A stretch of DNA of 64,000 bases from Burkholderia ambifaria (GCF_001443045.1 NZ_LKPJ01000012.1:15627-79626); one strand, 5' to 3'; shown: positions 28,005 to 39,052, numbered from the stretch's first letter. The notes: generated from the sequence alone by a model not told the origin. Translations and numbers: made by a program.

Positions 28005-28430
28005 TCAGTCGGTGTCGGTGACGTCCTGGAATGCCCAGCCGAACGACTGGATTTCCGACTTGTGCAATGCCGCAACCTTGCGCAAACAATCCGCCCCTTT
28101 TTCCGTCAGGTGAATCTCCACCTGCCTTCGGTCCTGCTCGCTCGTCTGGCGCCGGACGAGCCCGGCCGCTTCGCAGCGCGTGACGAGCGCCACCGTGCCA
28201 TGCGAGGACGCCTGCAGCCGCTCGGCAATCTCGCCCACGGTCGCCCACGAGCGGTCCGGAAACGCACAGGTGTGCAGCATCAGCATGTACTGCAACGGCG
28301 TCAGCCCCTCGGCACGCAGGATTTCCTCCGAGAAACGCAGAAAACGCCGCAGCCGGTAGCGAAATTCGGACAACTGCTCGAGGTCGTGTTTCGTCGCGCC
28401 TGCGCCGGCCTTTCGATTGCTTGCTGCCAT
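28005..28430 (-). CDS. MarR-family transcriptional regulator
   Basis: A 141-residue MarR regulator. The winged helix reads LTPLQYMLMLHTC, TVGEIAERLQASSHGTVALVTRCEAAGLVRR and the wing EQDRRQVEIHLTEKG. ATG at 28430 follows GGAG by six bases. MarR proteins are dimeric repressors sensing phenolics or oxidants. No divergent structural gene with clear function is next to it, so the target is unknown. Confidence 0.88.
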   Translation of the reverse strand: MAASNRKAGAGATKHDLEQLSEFRYRLRRFLRFSEEILRAEGLTPLQYMLMLHTCAFPDRSWATVGEIAERLQASSHGTVALVTRCEAAGLVRRQTSEQDRRQVEIHLTEKGADCLRKVAALHKSEIQSFGWAFQDVTDTD

Positions 28431-28575
28431 CACGAACTCCGGGAGTTTTCTGGAATCATGTCATCGCGTGACCTAAAATACAGGCGCGCGGAACGGGTAG
28501 TGCAAAGTGCTTTCATCTGTCGCTGCTCCGGTTGCTGCGTGGATTGGCCCCATCAACCTGAATCGGTGAGGAGAA

Positions 28576-28854
28576 GTGGACGGCATTCCGATACCGCTGC
28601 TGATCGCCCTGGTCGTCGTACAGCCCGGTCATTCGACAAGCTCACATGCGGGAACGGCCAGCCACGTCGTTGTCCCGGCGCGAAATATACTGCATGTGAG
28701 CAACCCGCTCGCGTCGCCGAGCGTCATGCCGAGCGCGCGCCATCCGGCGGCAAGCGACTCGAATTACGCCCCGGTCTATATCCCCAGCGTGACGTATCAC
28801 CCCGACGGCTGGGGCATGCACTCCAGGCTGGCAGGCGATCGATTCCGGTGGTAA
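28576..28854 (+). CDS. Possible small exported protein
   Basis: A 92-codon frame from GTG at 28576 (GGAG close upstream, only two bases away, which is poor spacing). The N-terminus IPIPLLIALVVVQPGHS is hydrophobic and signal-like; the rest is low in charge with a Tyr/Pro segment (NYAPVYIPSVTYHPDGWG). No family recognised. Its position between MarR and the stress-protein promoter gives no clue. Confidence 0.35.
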   Translation: MDGIPIPLLIALVVVQPGHSTSSHAGTASHVVVPARNILHVSNPLASPSVMPSARHPAASDSNYAPVYIPSVTYHPDGWGMHSRLAGDRFRW

Positions 28855-28990
28855 TCGCCGGGCGCCGCCTGGCACACATTCATCGGGGCAAGTTCTTGCG
28901 CCTCGCGTCTTCCCGTCTGGCTCGACGCGCTGAAATCGGCGCGACGCGATCGATCCATCATTTTTTCCGGCATCGCGAAGGCGACTGTGC

Positions 28991-29004
28991 TTGACGAAGG
29001 TCAA
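28991..29004. promoter_or_regulatory. FNR/Anr-type box upstream of the universal stress gene
   Basis: TTGAC-GAAG-GTCAA, a perfect 5-bp palindrome with 4-base spacer, matching the FNR/Anr consensus TTGAT-N4-ATCAA except for the symmetric T-to-C change. It ends 68 bp before the stress protein start, a position suited to class II activation. Confidence 0.75.
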
Positions 29005-29072
29005 GCCGGACACGACCGTCCGTGCGAAAAATGACCGTGTGCGCGACCGTCGGTTGCCGCCGGGAGACCTTC

Positions 29073-30023
29073 ATGACCACCAGCACCTCACCCCGCCAGG
29101 CAGTCCCCGCTCCCCAGCGTGTACTGATCGCCATCGACGGTTCCACCGCATCCGACCATGCGCTCGCGTATGCCCGATGCTTCATTCCATCGAATGCCTC
29201 GGTACACATCGTCAGCGTTGCGGAAAATCCGCGCACACTCGTCCCGCTCGGATCGAAAACCATGGCATTTCTCGAATCGGCTCGCGACGAGTTGCTTCGG
29301 GATGCAAGCGACTTGCTGTCGCGCGCCAAGGATGCAATGAAGCGCGACGATCTCGCCATCGATACGGAAGTCATCGACCTGTCCACGCACGGCGGGGATG
29401 TCGCGCACGCGCTGGACGACAGTGCGCAAGCGCGGCAGGCCGAACTCCTGATCGTCGGCGCGCGTCAGCATCATGGCTTGCTCAGATGGATCGAAGGCAC
29501 GGTTTCCGGCCCGCTCGGCACACTCGCTCGGTGTCCGCTGCTCATCGTTCCGGACGGTTTCTCGTCGGTTGCCGAACACCTGCCGCGGCGGATGCTGTTT
29601 GCCGTCGACGGCAGTCCTGCCGCGTTCCGCGCGTTGCGAACCGGGTTGACCTTCTCGAGGCCCGACACCGAACTGCGTGCGATATACGTCCTTGAACGCC
29701 CTGTCTCGTTGGGGGATTTCGTCCCTGTCGAGACGCTGGAATCGGCATTGACCAGCGACGGCAATCATGTGCTGCAAAAAGCCATGACCGTACTCGACGG
29801 CGTAGCCGGACACGCCCAATCGGAATTGATTCGAACCGGCCGGAATGGCGCCGACGTTTCGCACGTCATCGTGCGCGACGCTATCGAATGGAGCGCGGAC
29901 ATGATTGTCATGGGCGCCCATGGACGGCGAGGCGCCACGGGCTGGGTGGTCGGCAGCGTTGCCGCACGCGTTGCGCGCATCACGAAAACGCCGGTTCTGC
30001 TCGTGAGCACGCCGCATGCATGA
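29073..30023 (+). CDS. Tandem universal stress protein (UspA x2)
   Basis: A 316-residue protein with two UspA domains (about residues 15-150 and 165-312). The second keeps the ATP-binding loop GAHGRRGATGWVVGSVAARV, with the G-2x-G-9x-G(S) pattern; the first has GARQHHGLLRWIEGTVSGP, a shifted version. ATG at 29073 follows GGGAG by six bases. Preceded by an FNR-type box. Tandem Usp proteins support survival under oxygen limitation in several bacteria. Convergent with the next gene, with a 10-bp gap. Confidence 0.92.
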   Translation: MTTSTSPRQAVPAPQRVLIAIDGSTASDHALAYARCFIPSNASVHIVSVAENPRTLVPLGSKTMAFLESARDELLRDASDLLSRAKDAMKRDDLAIDTEVIDLSTHGGDVAHALDDSAQARQAELLIVGARQHHGLLRWIEGTVSGPLGTLARCPLLIVPDGFSSVAEHLPRRMLFAVDGSPAAFRALRTGLTFSRPDTELRAIYVLERPVSLGDFVPVETLESALTSDGNHVLQKAMTVLDGVAGHAQSELIRTGRNGADVSHVIVRDAIEWSADMIVMGAHGRRGATGWVVGSVAARVARITKTPVLLVSTPHA

Positions 30024-30033
30024 CGTTTCGTCG

Positions 30034-32325
<2,292 letters not shown>

Positions 32326-32483
32326 GACGATTTTTCCGATCACCGTGCGCGGGCATACTCGCTGCATCCGGTTCCCGTTGACAGACGGCGTGGCACCAGA
32401 CCAGTCTAGGAAACGCGGCAATTCGACCGTTGACATGGGTCAGGCGAAAGGCATCCATGTGAAATGCCGATGCGGCGCCTTGC

Positions 32484-32497
32484 TTGACGTGAGTCAA
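32484..32497. promoter_or_regulatory. FNR/Anr-type box between divergent ATPase and membrane protein genes
   Basis: TTGAC-GTGA-GTCAA lies in the divergent gap. It ends 62 bp before the membrane-protein start on the plus strand and 158 bp from the ATPase start on the minus strand, so it could control both. Confidence 0.75.
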
Positions 32498-32559
32498 GCC
32501 GCCGCCCCCTTTCCTCAGCAAAATCGAAACGTGACACCGGATGGCCTGGAGCCGATATC

Positions 32560-33177
32560 GTGCTGACGCTGGCTGTGCTGTTTTTGCTGATTCTTCTGCT
32601 GAATCTCATACCCGCGTTCGCCCCGCCTACCTGGATGGCGATGTCGTGGGTGGGATTCAATCTGCCGGAAGGAAATCCGCTGATCTTCGCCATCGTCGCG
32701 GCCGGTGCGGCGACAACCGGCCGCGTTATCCTGGCGACCTTCTCGAGATCGCTCGTCCGCTCGCGCTGGATGCGGGAATCGGATCGCGAGAATATCGACG
32801 TTGCCACACGCTGGCTGAGCAAGCACCGTACGCTGACCGCCGGCGCATTCTTCTTCTATGCGTTGAGCCCGCTTCCGTCGAACTATGTGTTCATCGCGTA
32901 TGGTCTTTCCGGGTTGCCGCTGAGAATCATCGCCGCCGCGTTTTTCGTCGGCCGAGTAACGACCTATGCGATCTGGACACATCTCGGCCGTTTTGCGTCG
33001 ACCCGGCTCGACGTGGAGTCCGAACTGGAAGGCCCTTACTTCGGTGGATACTTCATCGTCACCCAGCTGGTCCTGCTCGGCTTCGTCTTCGCATTGATGA
33101 AGCTCGACTGGGGCGCTCTCGTCAACGAACGTCGATTGACGTTCCGGCGCGGGCATCATCCGCGCGGCACCGAATGA
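32560..33177 (+). CDS. VTT/DedA-like inner-membrane protein
   Basis: A 205-residue hydrophobic protein with about five membrane segments. The layout (N-terminal helix, GAATTGRVILATFSRS re-entrant-like segment, FFYALSPLPSNYVFIAYGLSG with a conserved P-rich turn) resembles SNARE-associated VTT/DedA proteins, which move lipids or ions. Start is GTG at 32560 with GGAG eight bases upstream. A terminator hairpin follows. Family assignment is moderate. Confidence 0.75.
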   Translation: MLTLAVLFLLILLLNLIPAFAPPTWMAMSWVGFNLPEGNPLIFAIVAAGAATTGRVILATFSRSLVRSRWMRESDRENIDVATRWLSKHRTLTAGAFFFYALSPLPSNYVFIAYGLSGLPLRIIAAAFFVGRVTTYAIWTHLGRFASTRLDVESELEGPYFGGYFIVTQLVLLGFVFALMKLDWGALVNERRLTFRRGHHPRGTE

Positions 33178-33186
33178 CGCCGGCGG

Positions 33187-33220
33187 GCGCGACGTTCCGA
33201 GCCGGTACGTCGCGCTTTTC
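33187..33220 (+). terminator. Intrinsic terminator after the VTT/DedA-like gene
   Basis: GCGCGACGT (33187-33195) pairs with ACGTCGCGC (33207-33215) across an 11-base loop, followed by TTTT. It starts 10 bp after the stop codon. Confidence 0.8.
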
Positions 33221-33224
33221 CTGC

Positions 33225-33680
33225 CTACTCGCGTCGAATCGCTGCTGCGACTTCAGCGCGCGTTTCGCGCTTGTGCGGATCGGCATGCGTCATCACGTTC
33301 AGGACACGGTGATGCCGCATCACGCGTGCGCGCGCGTTCACCGCGATGTCATGCCCTTGCGCAACGGTGAGATCGGCGTCGATGTCGAGATGCACGTCCA
33401 CGAGGATCAGATCGCCGGTCTTGCGCGTGCGCAGGTCGTGTACGTCAAGCACGCCCGGTGTGGCGAGCAGCGTCGCACGGATCGCCTGAACGTCCTCGGC
33501 GTCGGCCGCCCGATCCATCAGGTCATGCAACGCATCCCAACCGAACGTGGCGCCCATCTTCACGATCATCCGGCCGACGATCAGTGCCGCATAGGGAATC
33601 AGGCCGGCGCTCCCCGCCGCAACACGAGACGCACGATGATGCACGGTACAGTCGACAGCGATGTGATGGCCGGCACGCAT
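33225..33680 (-). pseudogene. Remnant of a cation diffusion facilitator (CDF) transporter
   Basis: The frame encodes the end of a CDF metal exporter: an HHR fragment (TVHHRAS), then GRMIVKMGATFGWDALHDLMD and the cytoplasmic ferredoxin-like dimerisation domain (VLDVHDLRTRKTGDLILVDVHLDID, then VMTHADPHK). The first four or more membrane helices with the metal-binding aspartates are missing, and the HHR piece is fused to the last helix, implying an internal deletion as well as 5' truncation. The residual domain is well kept, so the loss looks recent, or the fragment may still be expressed as a soluble domain. Confidence 0.7.
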
Positions 33681-33783
33681 TTCGATGCGTATGGGCGGCT
33701 ACCCGGCGGCACTTGATCTCACGCAAAAGATCTGCCGACCTTCCGTGTACCGTTGAATGCATGCAAACGGCTGGGAGAGTGCC

Positions 33784-34164
33784 ATGTTCCGTGCGAATAC
33801 CTTCACTGCTGCGTGTGTGGTCGGTGTCGCGATCGCGATGACGGCCGGTCTGGCCGACGCCCAGCCTCGCCCGCCTGCTCAAGGCCCCGCCGCCGGGTCG
33901 GGAGGCATGATTTACGGCAGTCAGCTGATGACGCCGGCCGAGCGGACCGAATACCGTACGCGGATGCTCGCGGCAGCGTCGGACGCAGAGCGCGAGAAAA
34001 TCCGCGCAGAACATCATGCCGAGATGCAAAAGCGTGCGAAAGCGCGCGGAATCAAACTCCCCGACATGCCGCCCATGCGCGGCATGCATCGCGGGCAAGG
34101 GATGGGGCCCGGCTACATGCGCGGCCAGCCCGGCGGCCCCGCGAGCGGCGCTGCTGGCCAGTGA
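33784..34164 (+). CDS. Small periplasmic Met/His-containing protein
   Basis: A 126-residue protein starting at ATG 33784 (GGGAG upstream) with a signal peptide cleaved after GLADAQ. The body is helical and charged (LMTPAERTEYRTRMLAAASD, REKIRAEHHAEMQKRAK), reminiscent of CpxP/CnrX-like metal-sensing or chaperone-like periplasmic proteins, and it ends in a Met/Gly/Pro/His-rich tail. A metal-binding role is suggested by the tail and by the neighbouring two-component system and CDF remnant, not shown. Confidence 0.72.
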   Translation: MFRANTFTAACVVGVAIAMTAGLADAQPRPPAQGPAAGSGGMIYGSQLMTPAERTEYRTRMLAAASDAEREKIRAEHHAEMQKRAKARGIKLPDMPPMRGMHRGQGMGPGYMRGQPGGPASGAAGQ

Positions 34165-34168
34165 TCGC

Positions 34169-34206
34169 ACGGTGCGGCGCACTCGCTGCCGGACGCGCCG
34201 CACCGT
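34169..34206. terminator. Long perfect hairpin between convergent genes
   Basis: ACGGTGCGGCGC (34169-34180) pairs with GCGCCGCACCGT (34195-34206), a perfect 12-bp stem with 14-base loop five bases after the preceding stop. There is no T-run, so it may act as an RNA-stabilising hairpin or Rho-assisted terminator. Confidence 0.5.
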
Positions 34207-34282
34207 TCGCCGCCGACCGTTCTCGGGGGCGCCTGCCACGCGTCGACAGTGGATTGTCGTATCGGTCATGCGCATGATGCGC

Positions 34283-35671
34283 CTAGCCCGTCGCCGCACC
34301 GGGTTCACCGACATCCGGCCACGACACGGTCACGCGCAGTCCGCCCAGCGCGGGCGATCGGTCAACCTGGATATCGGCGTCATGCGCGGCCGCGATTCTC
34401 CGCACGATCGACCATCCAAGGCCGCTCCCGCTCGGCCGGGTTCCCGCCGGTCGAAAGAACCGCTCGCCCAGTCTGCTCAGATCGTCGTCGCCGATGCCGG
34501 GGCCGCTGTCCTCGACCCGAAGCACGGCGCGCCCGCCTGGTCTGCCAACCGACACGACAATGTGCGCCTGCGGTGCGCTATAGCGAATCGCATTGTCGAC
34601 GAGATTACGCACCATCGACGCGAGCAATGCTTCGTTTCCACCGACCACGCATGGCGATGGCGCATCGAGTGCCAGTTTCTGCCGGTTCCCGATCGACCGT
34701 GGCGCCGCCTCCGCAACGATCTGCCGCGCTACGGCTGACATGTCGACCGGGGCGCGCTCCGCCAGCGAACCCGCATCGAGACGCGAAAGCAACAAGAGCT
34801 GATCGACCAGACGAGCCGCGCGATCGCAGCCTTCGAGCACGCCCCGCAACGCATGCCGGCGTCGCTCGTCGTCCAGTTCCGCCATCGCAACCTGTGCCTG
34901 CGCCTTGACGGCAGCAATCGGCGTGCGCAGTTCGTGAGCCGCATCGGCGGTGAATCGTCGCTCCGCGTCCATGACGGCACGAATCCGTTCGAACAGGCGG
35001 TTCAGCGCATCCAGCATCGGCCGCATCTCGAGCGGCGTTCGATCCAGTCCAATCGTGTCGAGCGCCTGCGGATTGCGCCTGGCCAGCACGCGGCCGAAAT
35101 CCCGCAGCGGCGCCGTGCCGCGGCGAACCGCCCAGCCGATGGCCAGCACCAGCAGCGGCAACGCAGCCGCCATCGGCCAGAACGCGCTGCGCATGACGGC
35201 GTGCAGGATCGACTTGCGCGAATCGATTCGCTCACCCACGAACACCTGAACGTCGCCGCGCCTTCCGCGCACGACGAATACCCGCCACGCATCGCCGTCG
35301 ATCGCGACGGTCCAGAATCCTGAAGCGGGTCCGCGCCCGGTCAGTTCGGCGGCCACCATCGGCTGCGATGGCGCATTCTCGGAATGCAGGCCGAGTCGCC
35401 CGTCGTGAAAGACCTGAAATGCCACGCGGGGCCCGTACGGATGAAGGATCGGCGCGTCGATCGCGGTGTCGTCGTCATCCGGCCCGCGCGCCTGTTGCGC
35501 GACGAGCAGGGCCGCCGCCTGAGCGAGGTGACCGTCGAGCAACCGGTCGATCTCGCGCCGGGCGTCGAGCCACGTCAGTATCAGCGTCGATAGCCAGACG
35601 CAGAGCACCACGGCCGGCACGAGCGTCAGCAGCCGGCCGTGCAACGAGCGTGCGGGCAGCATGGCTTTCAT
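34283..35671 (-). CDS. Sensor histidine kinase, QseC-like
   Basis: A 462-residue sensor kinase. TM1 spans about residues 17-34, the periplasmic domain carries an acidic stretch GPDDDDTAID (63-72), and TM2 is about 163-182. H246 in FTADAAHELRTP is the phospho-site; DNAIRYS, DSGPGIGDDD and GSGLGWSIV are the ATPase boxes. The start overlaps the response regulator stop by four bases. It is the second QseC-like kinase in the window and, like the first, is adjacent to cytochrome genes. Confidence 0.9.
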   Translation of the reverse strand: MKAMLPARSLHGRLLTLVPAVVLCVWLSTLILTWLDARREIDRLLDGHLAQAAALLVAQQARGPDDDDTAIDAPILHPYGPRVAFQVFHDGRLGLHSENAPSQPMVAAELTGRGPASGFWTVAIDGDAWRVFVVRGRRGDVQVFVGERIDSRKSILHAVMRSAFWPMAAALPLLVLAIGWAVRRGTAPLRDFGRVLARRNPQALDTIGLDRTPLEMRPMLDALNRLFERIRAVMDAERRFTADAAHELRTPIAAVKAQAQVAMAELDDERRRHALRGVLEGCDRAARLVDQLLLLSRLDAGSLAERAPVDMSAVARQIVAEAAPRSIGNRQKLALDAPSPCVVGGNEALLASMVRNLVDNAIRYSAPQAHIVVSVGRPGGRAVLRVEDSGPGIGDDDLSRLGERFFRPAGTRPSGSGLGWSIVRRIAAAHDADIQVDRSPALGGLRVTVSWPDVGEPGAATG

Positions 35672-36333
35672 GCGCCGTCCCGCATCAGCACGTAACCCAC
35701 GCCGCGCACGGTCCGGATCAGTTCGCTGCCGAGCTTGGCGCGCAGTCGATGGATGTGAACTTCGACCGCATTGCTCTCGACTTCCTGTCCCCAGCTGTAC
35801 AGATACTGCTCGATCTGCTCGCGTGACAGAACCCGGCCGGCATTGAGCATCAGGATGTGCAGCAGGTCGAATTCACGCGTCGACAGCGCCACGTCGACAC
35901 CGGCGCGGCGAGCGGTTCGCGAGGCGGGCTCGAGCTCGACGTCCTGCGCGTGGAGCCGTTCGGTCGGTCTGCCATGCGCTCGCCGGACCAACGCCCTGAG
36001 TCGCGCACCGAGCTCGTACAGGTCCACGGGCTTGATCACGTAGTCGTCGGCACCCGCGTCGAGCGCCCGGATGCGGTCGGGCACGGCGTCGCGCGCGGTA
36101 AGGATCAGGATCGGCAACGCAACACCGCCGCGACGAATGCGTTGCAGGACATCCATGCCATCCGCGAGCGGCAAACCGAGATCGAGGACCGCCGCGGCAT
36201 GGACGTGCGCGCGCAGCTCGCGCTGGGCCGCGTCGCCATCACGTACCCAGTCGACCTGGAAGCCTTGCTGGCGCAAGCCGGCACGGATGCCGTCGCCGAG
36301 CAGGACGTCGTCTTCCACCAGCAGGATGCGCAC
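35668..36333 (-). CDS. OmpR-family response regulator, QseB-like
   Basis: A 221-residue regulator with receiver D51 (AVLDLGLP) and a winged-helix output domain (LSTREFDLLHILMLN to VHIHRLRAKLG). It is 24 bp downstream of the cytochrome b gene on the same strand, so the SHP/DHC/cytochrome b genes and this two-component system probably form one operon of five genes. Confidence 0.92.
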   Translation of the reverse strand: MRILLVEDDVLLGDGIRAGLRQQGFQVDWVRDGDAAQRELRAHVHAAAVLDLGLPLADGMDVLQRIRRGGVALPILILTARDAVPDRIRALDAGADDYVIKPVDLYELGARLRALVRRAHGRPTERLHAQDVELEPASRTARRAGVDVALSTREFDLLHILMLNAGRVLSREQIEQYLYSWGQEVESNAVEVHIHRLRAKLGSELIRTVRGVGYVLMRDGA

Positions 36334-36357
36334 GATCAGGCACTCCGCTCGCGGCCG

Positions 36358-37095
36358 TCAGTCGTCATTGCGGCCCGCCTGGCCCTCGTGGCGGTCGTTT
36401 TCCGTCGCGACCGGCCGATCCATCGGCGTCTGCTGCGGTGCTGCATGCCATTGTGTCCACCACCAGCCGATCACCGCGATCGTCATGACCGCGGCAACGC
36501 CCCACCACGCATGCCGGATGCCGTCGATCGGCACGCCGCGCCGGTAGCCGGTCACCATCGCACGCGTCAGATTCTCGCGATGGGCGACGCTGCTGATCAA
36601 TACGGCGGCGACGTGTACCGCGACGAGCGCCAGCATGGCGTTCGCCGCGCCCTCGTGGAAATCGCCGACCGATTCGCCATATCCCGTATAGGCCGTCCAT
36701 CCGGTCGCCACGGTGGCGATCGTCATCGCCAGCATGGCGACGATCGCAACGGCGCCGGCCGGGTTGTGGCCCGCGTAGTGTTCCGGCCGGCCTTTCGCGA
36801 GGCTCGCCAGATACCGGATAACGGCCGCCGGCTGCCGCACGAACGTCGAGAATCGCGCATGATGCGTGCCGACCACGCCCCACACGATGCGGAACAGCAC
36901 GAGCCCCAGCATCGTGTATCCGAACGCGACGTGCATCAACCGCCAGCGCTCGCTCTCCGCGGTAAGCCACGCGCCGGCGAAGGAAACGACCATCAGCCAG
37001 TGGAACACGCGAACCGGAGCGTCCCAGACCAGGATCCGGGCCGGACGCGATTGCTCCGGTTCACCTCGTGCCGGGGATGCGGACGAATCGTTCAT
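36358..37095 (-). CDS. Membrane-bound cytochrome b (Ni/Fe-hydrogenase b-type/b561 fold)
   Basis: A 245-residue inner-membrane cytochrome b. The N-terminal pattern RILVWDAPVRVFHWLMVVSF is typical of the cytochrome b561-hydrogenase family, and histidines in VRVFHWL, RLMHVAFGY, GDFHEGAA and VAVHVAAV on helices 1, 2 and 4 can bind two hemes. ATG at 37095 has AGGAA seven bases upstream and overlaps the diheme cytochrome gene. It likely passes electrons from the quinone pool to the c-type cytochromes encoded just upstream. Confidence 0.9.
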   Translation of the reverse strand: MNDSSASPARGEPEQSRPARILVWDAPVRVFHWLMVVSFAGAWLTAESERWRLMHVAFGYTMLGLVLFRIVWGVVGTHHARFSTFVRQPAAVIRYLASLAKGRPEHYAGHNPAGAVAIVAMLAMTIATVATGWTAYTGYGESVGDFHEGAANAMLALVAVHVAAVLISSVAHRENLTRAMVTGYRRGVPIDGIRHAWWGVAAVMTIAVIGWWWTQWHAAPQQTPMDRPVATENDRHEGQAGRNDD

Positions 37096-37582
37096 CGAAG
37101 TTTCCTTTATCTGCTTGCGTATGACATGCGGCACAGTTCGACGGCCGCTTGACCGCGGGGCTGCGCCACGCGGACGCGGGGACTTCATCGTGTGTGGCGA
37201 TGAACCACGACGACCGGGTGATCCTGTCCTCCGGCGGACGCAGCGCCGCAGGGCCCGCCGCGGCATGCGCGGTCAGCCAGCTTTCCAGCTGGCCGACCGT
37301 CGCCGCATCCAGCGTCGCGTCGGTGCCGAAGTGGCGCTCGAGGCCGTGCAGGATGCGGCGCCACGATTCGGCGGGCAGCGCGCCGGGCGGATACGCGATA
37401 TGGCAGGTCGCACACTCCTGCTTGTACTTGGGCGGCAATGGAACCGCCGCGCCCCGCATTTCGTCTTCAGCCAGTACCGCGCGCGGCAGCAGCGACATCA
37501 GCAGCGTGGCGGCAATGCTTGCCCGCAGCCGTCGCAGGCGCGCGGACCGGCACGAGGAGATCGTCGGATCGACACTATTCAT
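37061..37582 (-). CDS. Diheme cytochrome c (DHC-like)
   Basis: A 173-residue periplasmic protein with a signal peptide (ATLLMSLLPRAVLA) and two c-heme sites, CATCH near residue 57-61 and CAACH near 151-155. Size and heme spacing fit the diheme cytochrome c family that accompanies sphaeroides heme protein. It lies between the SHP-like gene (12 bp away) and the cytochrome b gene (35-bp overlap), consistent with electron flow cytochrome b to DHC to SHP. Confidence 0.88.
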   Translation of the reverse strand: MNSVDPTISSCRSARLRRLRASIAATLLMSLLPRAVLAEDEMRGAAVPLPPKYKQECATCHIAYPPGALPAESWRRILHGLERHFGTDATLDAATVGQLESWLTAHAAAGPAALRPPEDRITRSSWFIATHDEVPASAWRSPAVKRPSNCAACHTQADKGNFDERFVRIPGTR

Positions 37583-37594
37583 GATCGTTCGCCA

Positions 37595-38011
37595 TCAGGG
37601 TTTCAAGCTCATGAGCCAGCCGAGAATGTCGGCCTTTTCAGCGGCCGAGCATTCACGCCCGACGACATCCCTGCAATTCCGGCGAAACCATTTTTCCGTC
37701 CTGGTGCCATCCGTGAACCGGGCCGGGTTGAACGCGGGCGCGAGCGGCTCGATGGCCTTGCCGGTAACGACGTGCCTGCCTGCACCGGTCGGCGTGCTGC
37801 CATGGCAGGTCGCACAGCTCCAGTCGCGCCCATGTCGGGACGTGAAAAACTGTTGACCACGCAACGGCATGGCGTCCGCGCCGGCTTGCGCCGTGTAGCC
37901 GGCCAGCAATTGGGCTGGTGTTTCGGCATGTGCGCCGACGATGGCGGCCGCACACATCGCAGCCCCCAGGCATGACCGGCCAAGCACGCGAACCGAGTCG
38001 GATATGCGCAT
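37595..38011 (-). CDS. shp: Monoheme cytochrome c, sphaeroides heme protein-like (DUF1924)
   Basis: A 138-residue periplasmic cytochrome: signal peptide ending IVGAHA, a single CATCH heme site, and the DUF1924 pattern GQQFFTSRHGRDWSCATCHG with a C-terminal ECSAAEKADILGWL. Members of this family (SHP of Rhodobacter, also in Shewanella) bind oxygen or nitric oxide at a high-spin heme and are encoded with a diheme cytochrome c and a cytochrome b, exactly as here. ATG at 38011 has AGGAG seven bases upstream. Physiological substrate of SHP is still debated. Confidence 0.8.
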   Translation of the reverse strand: MRISDSVRVLGRSCLGAAMCAAAIVGAHAETPAQLLAGYTAQAGADAMPLRGQQFFTSRHGRDWSCATCHGSTPTGAGRHVVTGKAIEPLAPAFNPARFTDGTRTEKWFRRNCRDVVGRECSAAEKADILGWLMSLKP

Positions 38012-38321
38012 CGTGATTCTCCTGAGCGATGCGTTCATCTTCGGGCGCCTTCCTTACCGGATTCTTAACGCGTTGACGCCAGGGCGCCACGTCGCGCGCA
38101 CAGTGCCGCCCGTCACATCGGTCACGGCACTGCGCTCGATCGGCGTCAGCACGGTATCGGCCAGGCTGACCGTCGCCATGGTCAGGAAACCTACCGACTC
38201 TCACCCATGATGCGTTTGCGCCGCTTCGGCACGACATGCAGCACGCGCGACGGTCATGCAGGCGCCATGCACGCTTTCCGCCGCACTTGCAGCAAGGATC
38301 CGGCCACCGACTCATTCCGCC

Positions 38322-38335
38322 TTGACGCAGGTCAA
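38322..38335. promoter_or_regulatory. FNR/Anr-type box upstream of creA-like gene
   Basis: TTGAC-GCAG-GTCAA ends 96 bp before the creA-like start. It also lies 310 bp upstream of the shp-like gene on the other strand, so it is mainly positioned for creA. Confidence 0.75.
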
Positions 38336-38431
38336 GCGTTCGATACCCGCAGAAACCTAGTCTGAAATTCAACTGTCTCGTTGCACGAAAGTCGGTCGAG
38401 ACCGGTTTGCCGATGAGCGAGGATGCTGGCG

Positions 38432-38917
38432 ATGATCACGCTGCGAACGACTACATGGATGACTTCCGTCGCGCTCGCGATCTCCTGCGCATCGGTCGCC
38501 GATGCAGAGGAACTGGCGCGCATTCCTCCGCACTCCCAGCGCTACGGAACGCATATCGGCATTGCCGCGTATGACGACCCGTTGCTCAAGGGCGTGACGT
38601 GCTTCGTTTCGGAGCCGCACACGAGCGACGAACGACCCTCCTTCCGCGATGGACATGGCGCCGAAGCGTCGGTGTCCTGCCACCAGACCGGGATGCTCGC
38701 GACTACCGCACGCTTGCCGAGGCAGGCCCAGGTGTTCGACGAATCGGTCGATCCGGTATTTCGCTCGGTACACGTGGTGCGGATTGTCGATAACCGGCGT
38801 CTCGTCGTCCTGTATTTCTCCTACATGGAAAGCGACGTGGCCGGCGATCTTCCGGGGCGTGTAGATGTCGTCCGCCTGCCCGTGCACTGGGGAGGAACGG
38901 GCACCTCCGCCGAATGA
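38432..38917 (+). CDS. creA: CreA-family periplasmic protein
   Basis: A 161-residue exported protein with the CreA pattern: AYDDPLLKGVTCFVSEPHT, then VSCHQTG, VFRSVHVVRIVDNRRLVVLYFSY and a closing VVRLPV. CreA-family function is unknown; E. coli creA heads the creABCD operon but is not the sensor. Two ATGs are possible (38423 and 38432); the second has better-spaced GAGG. Under an FNR-type box, with a second box just after its stop serving the next gene. Confidence 0.82.
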   Translation: MITLRTTTWMTSVALAISCASVADAEELARIPPHSQRYGTHIGIAAYDDPLLKGVTCFVSEPHTSDERPSFRDGHGAEASVSCHQTGMLATTARLPRQAQVFDESVDPVFRSVHVVRIVDNRRLVVLYFSYMESDVAGDLPGRVDVVRLPVHWGGTGTSAE

Positions 38918-38942
38918 TGCGGCGCGATGCCCCAAGTGGCGC

Positions 38943-38956
38943 TTGACCTGCATCAA
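38943..38956. promoter_or_regulatory. FNR/Anr-type box upstream of secreted-protein gene
   Basis: TTGAC-CTGC-ATCAA lies 26 bp after the creA stop and ends 96 bp before the next start, the same distance as at creA. Confidence 0.72.
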
Positions 38957-39052
38957 GCCTGCGTTTCCGTTCCGCGTCAGCATGGAAGCACGATGCAGGT
39001 CACTCTGCTCGTGCATGGTCGATGCGGTAGATCAACTGCCTGGGAGGCCCCG

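Noticed and set aside
28434..28575. Possible divergent promoter/operator of the MarR gene.
   Set aside because: No clear dyad symmetry was found; I could not support a specific site.
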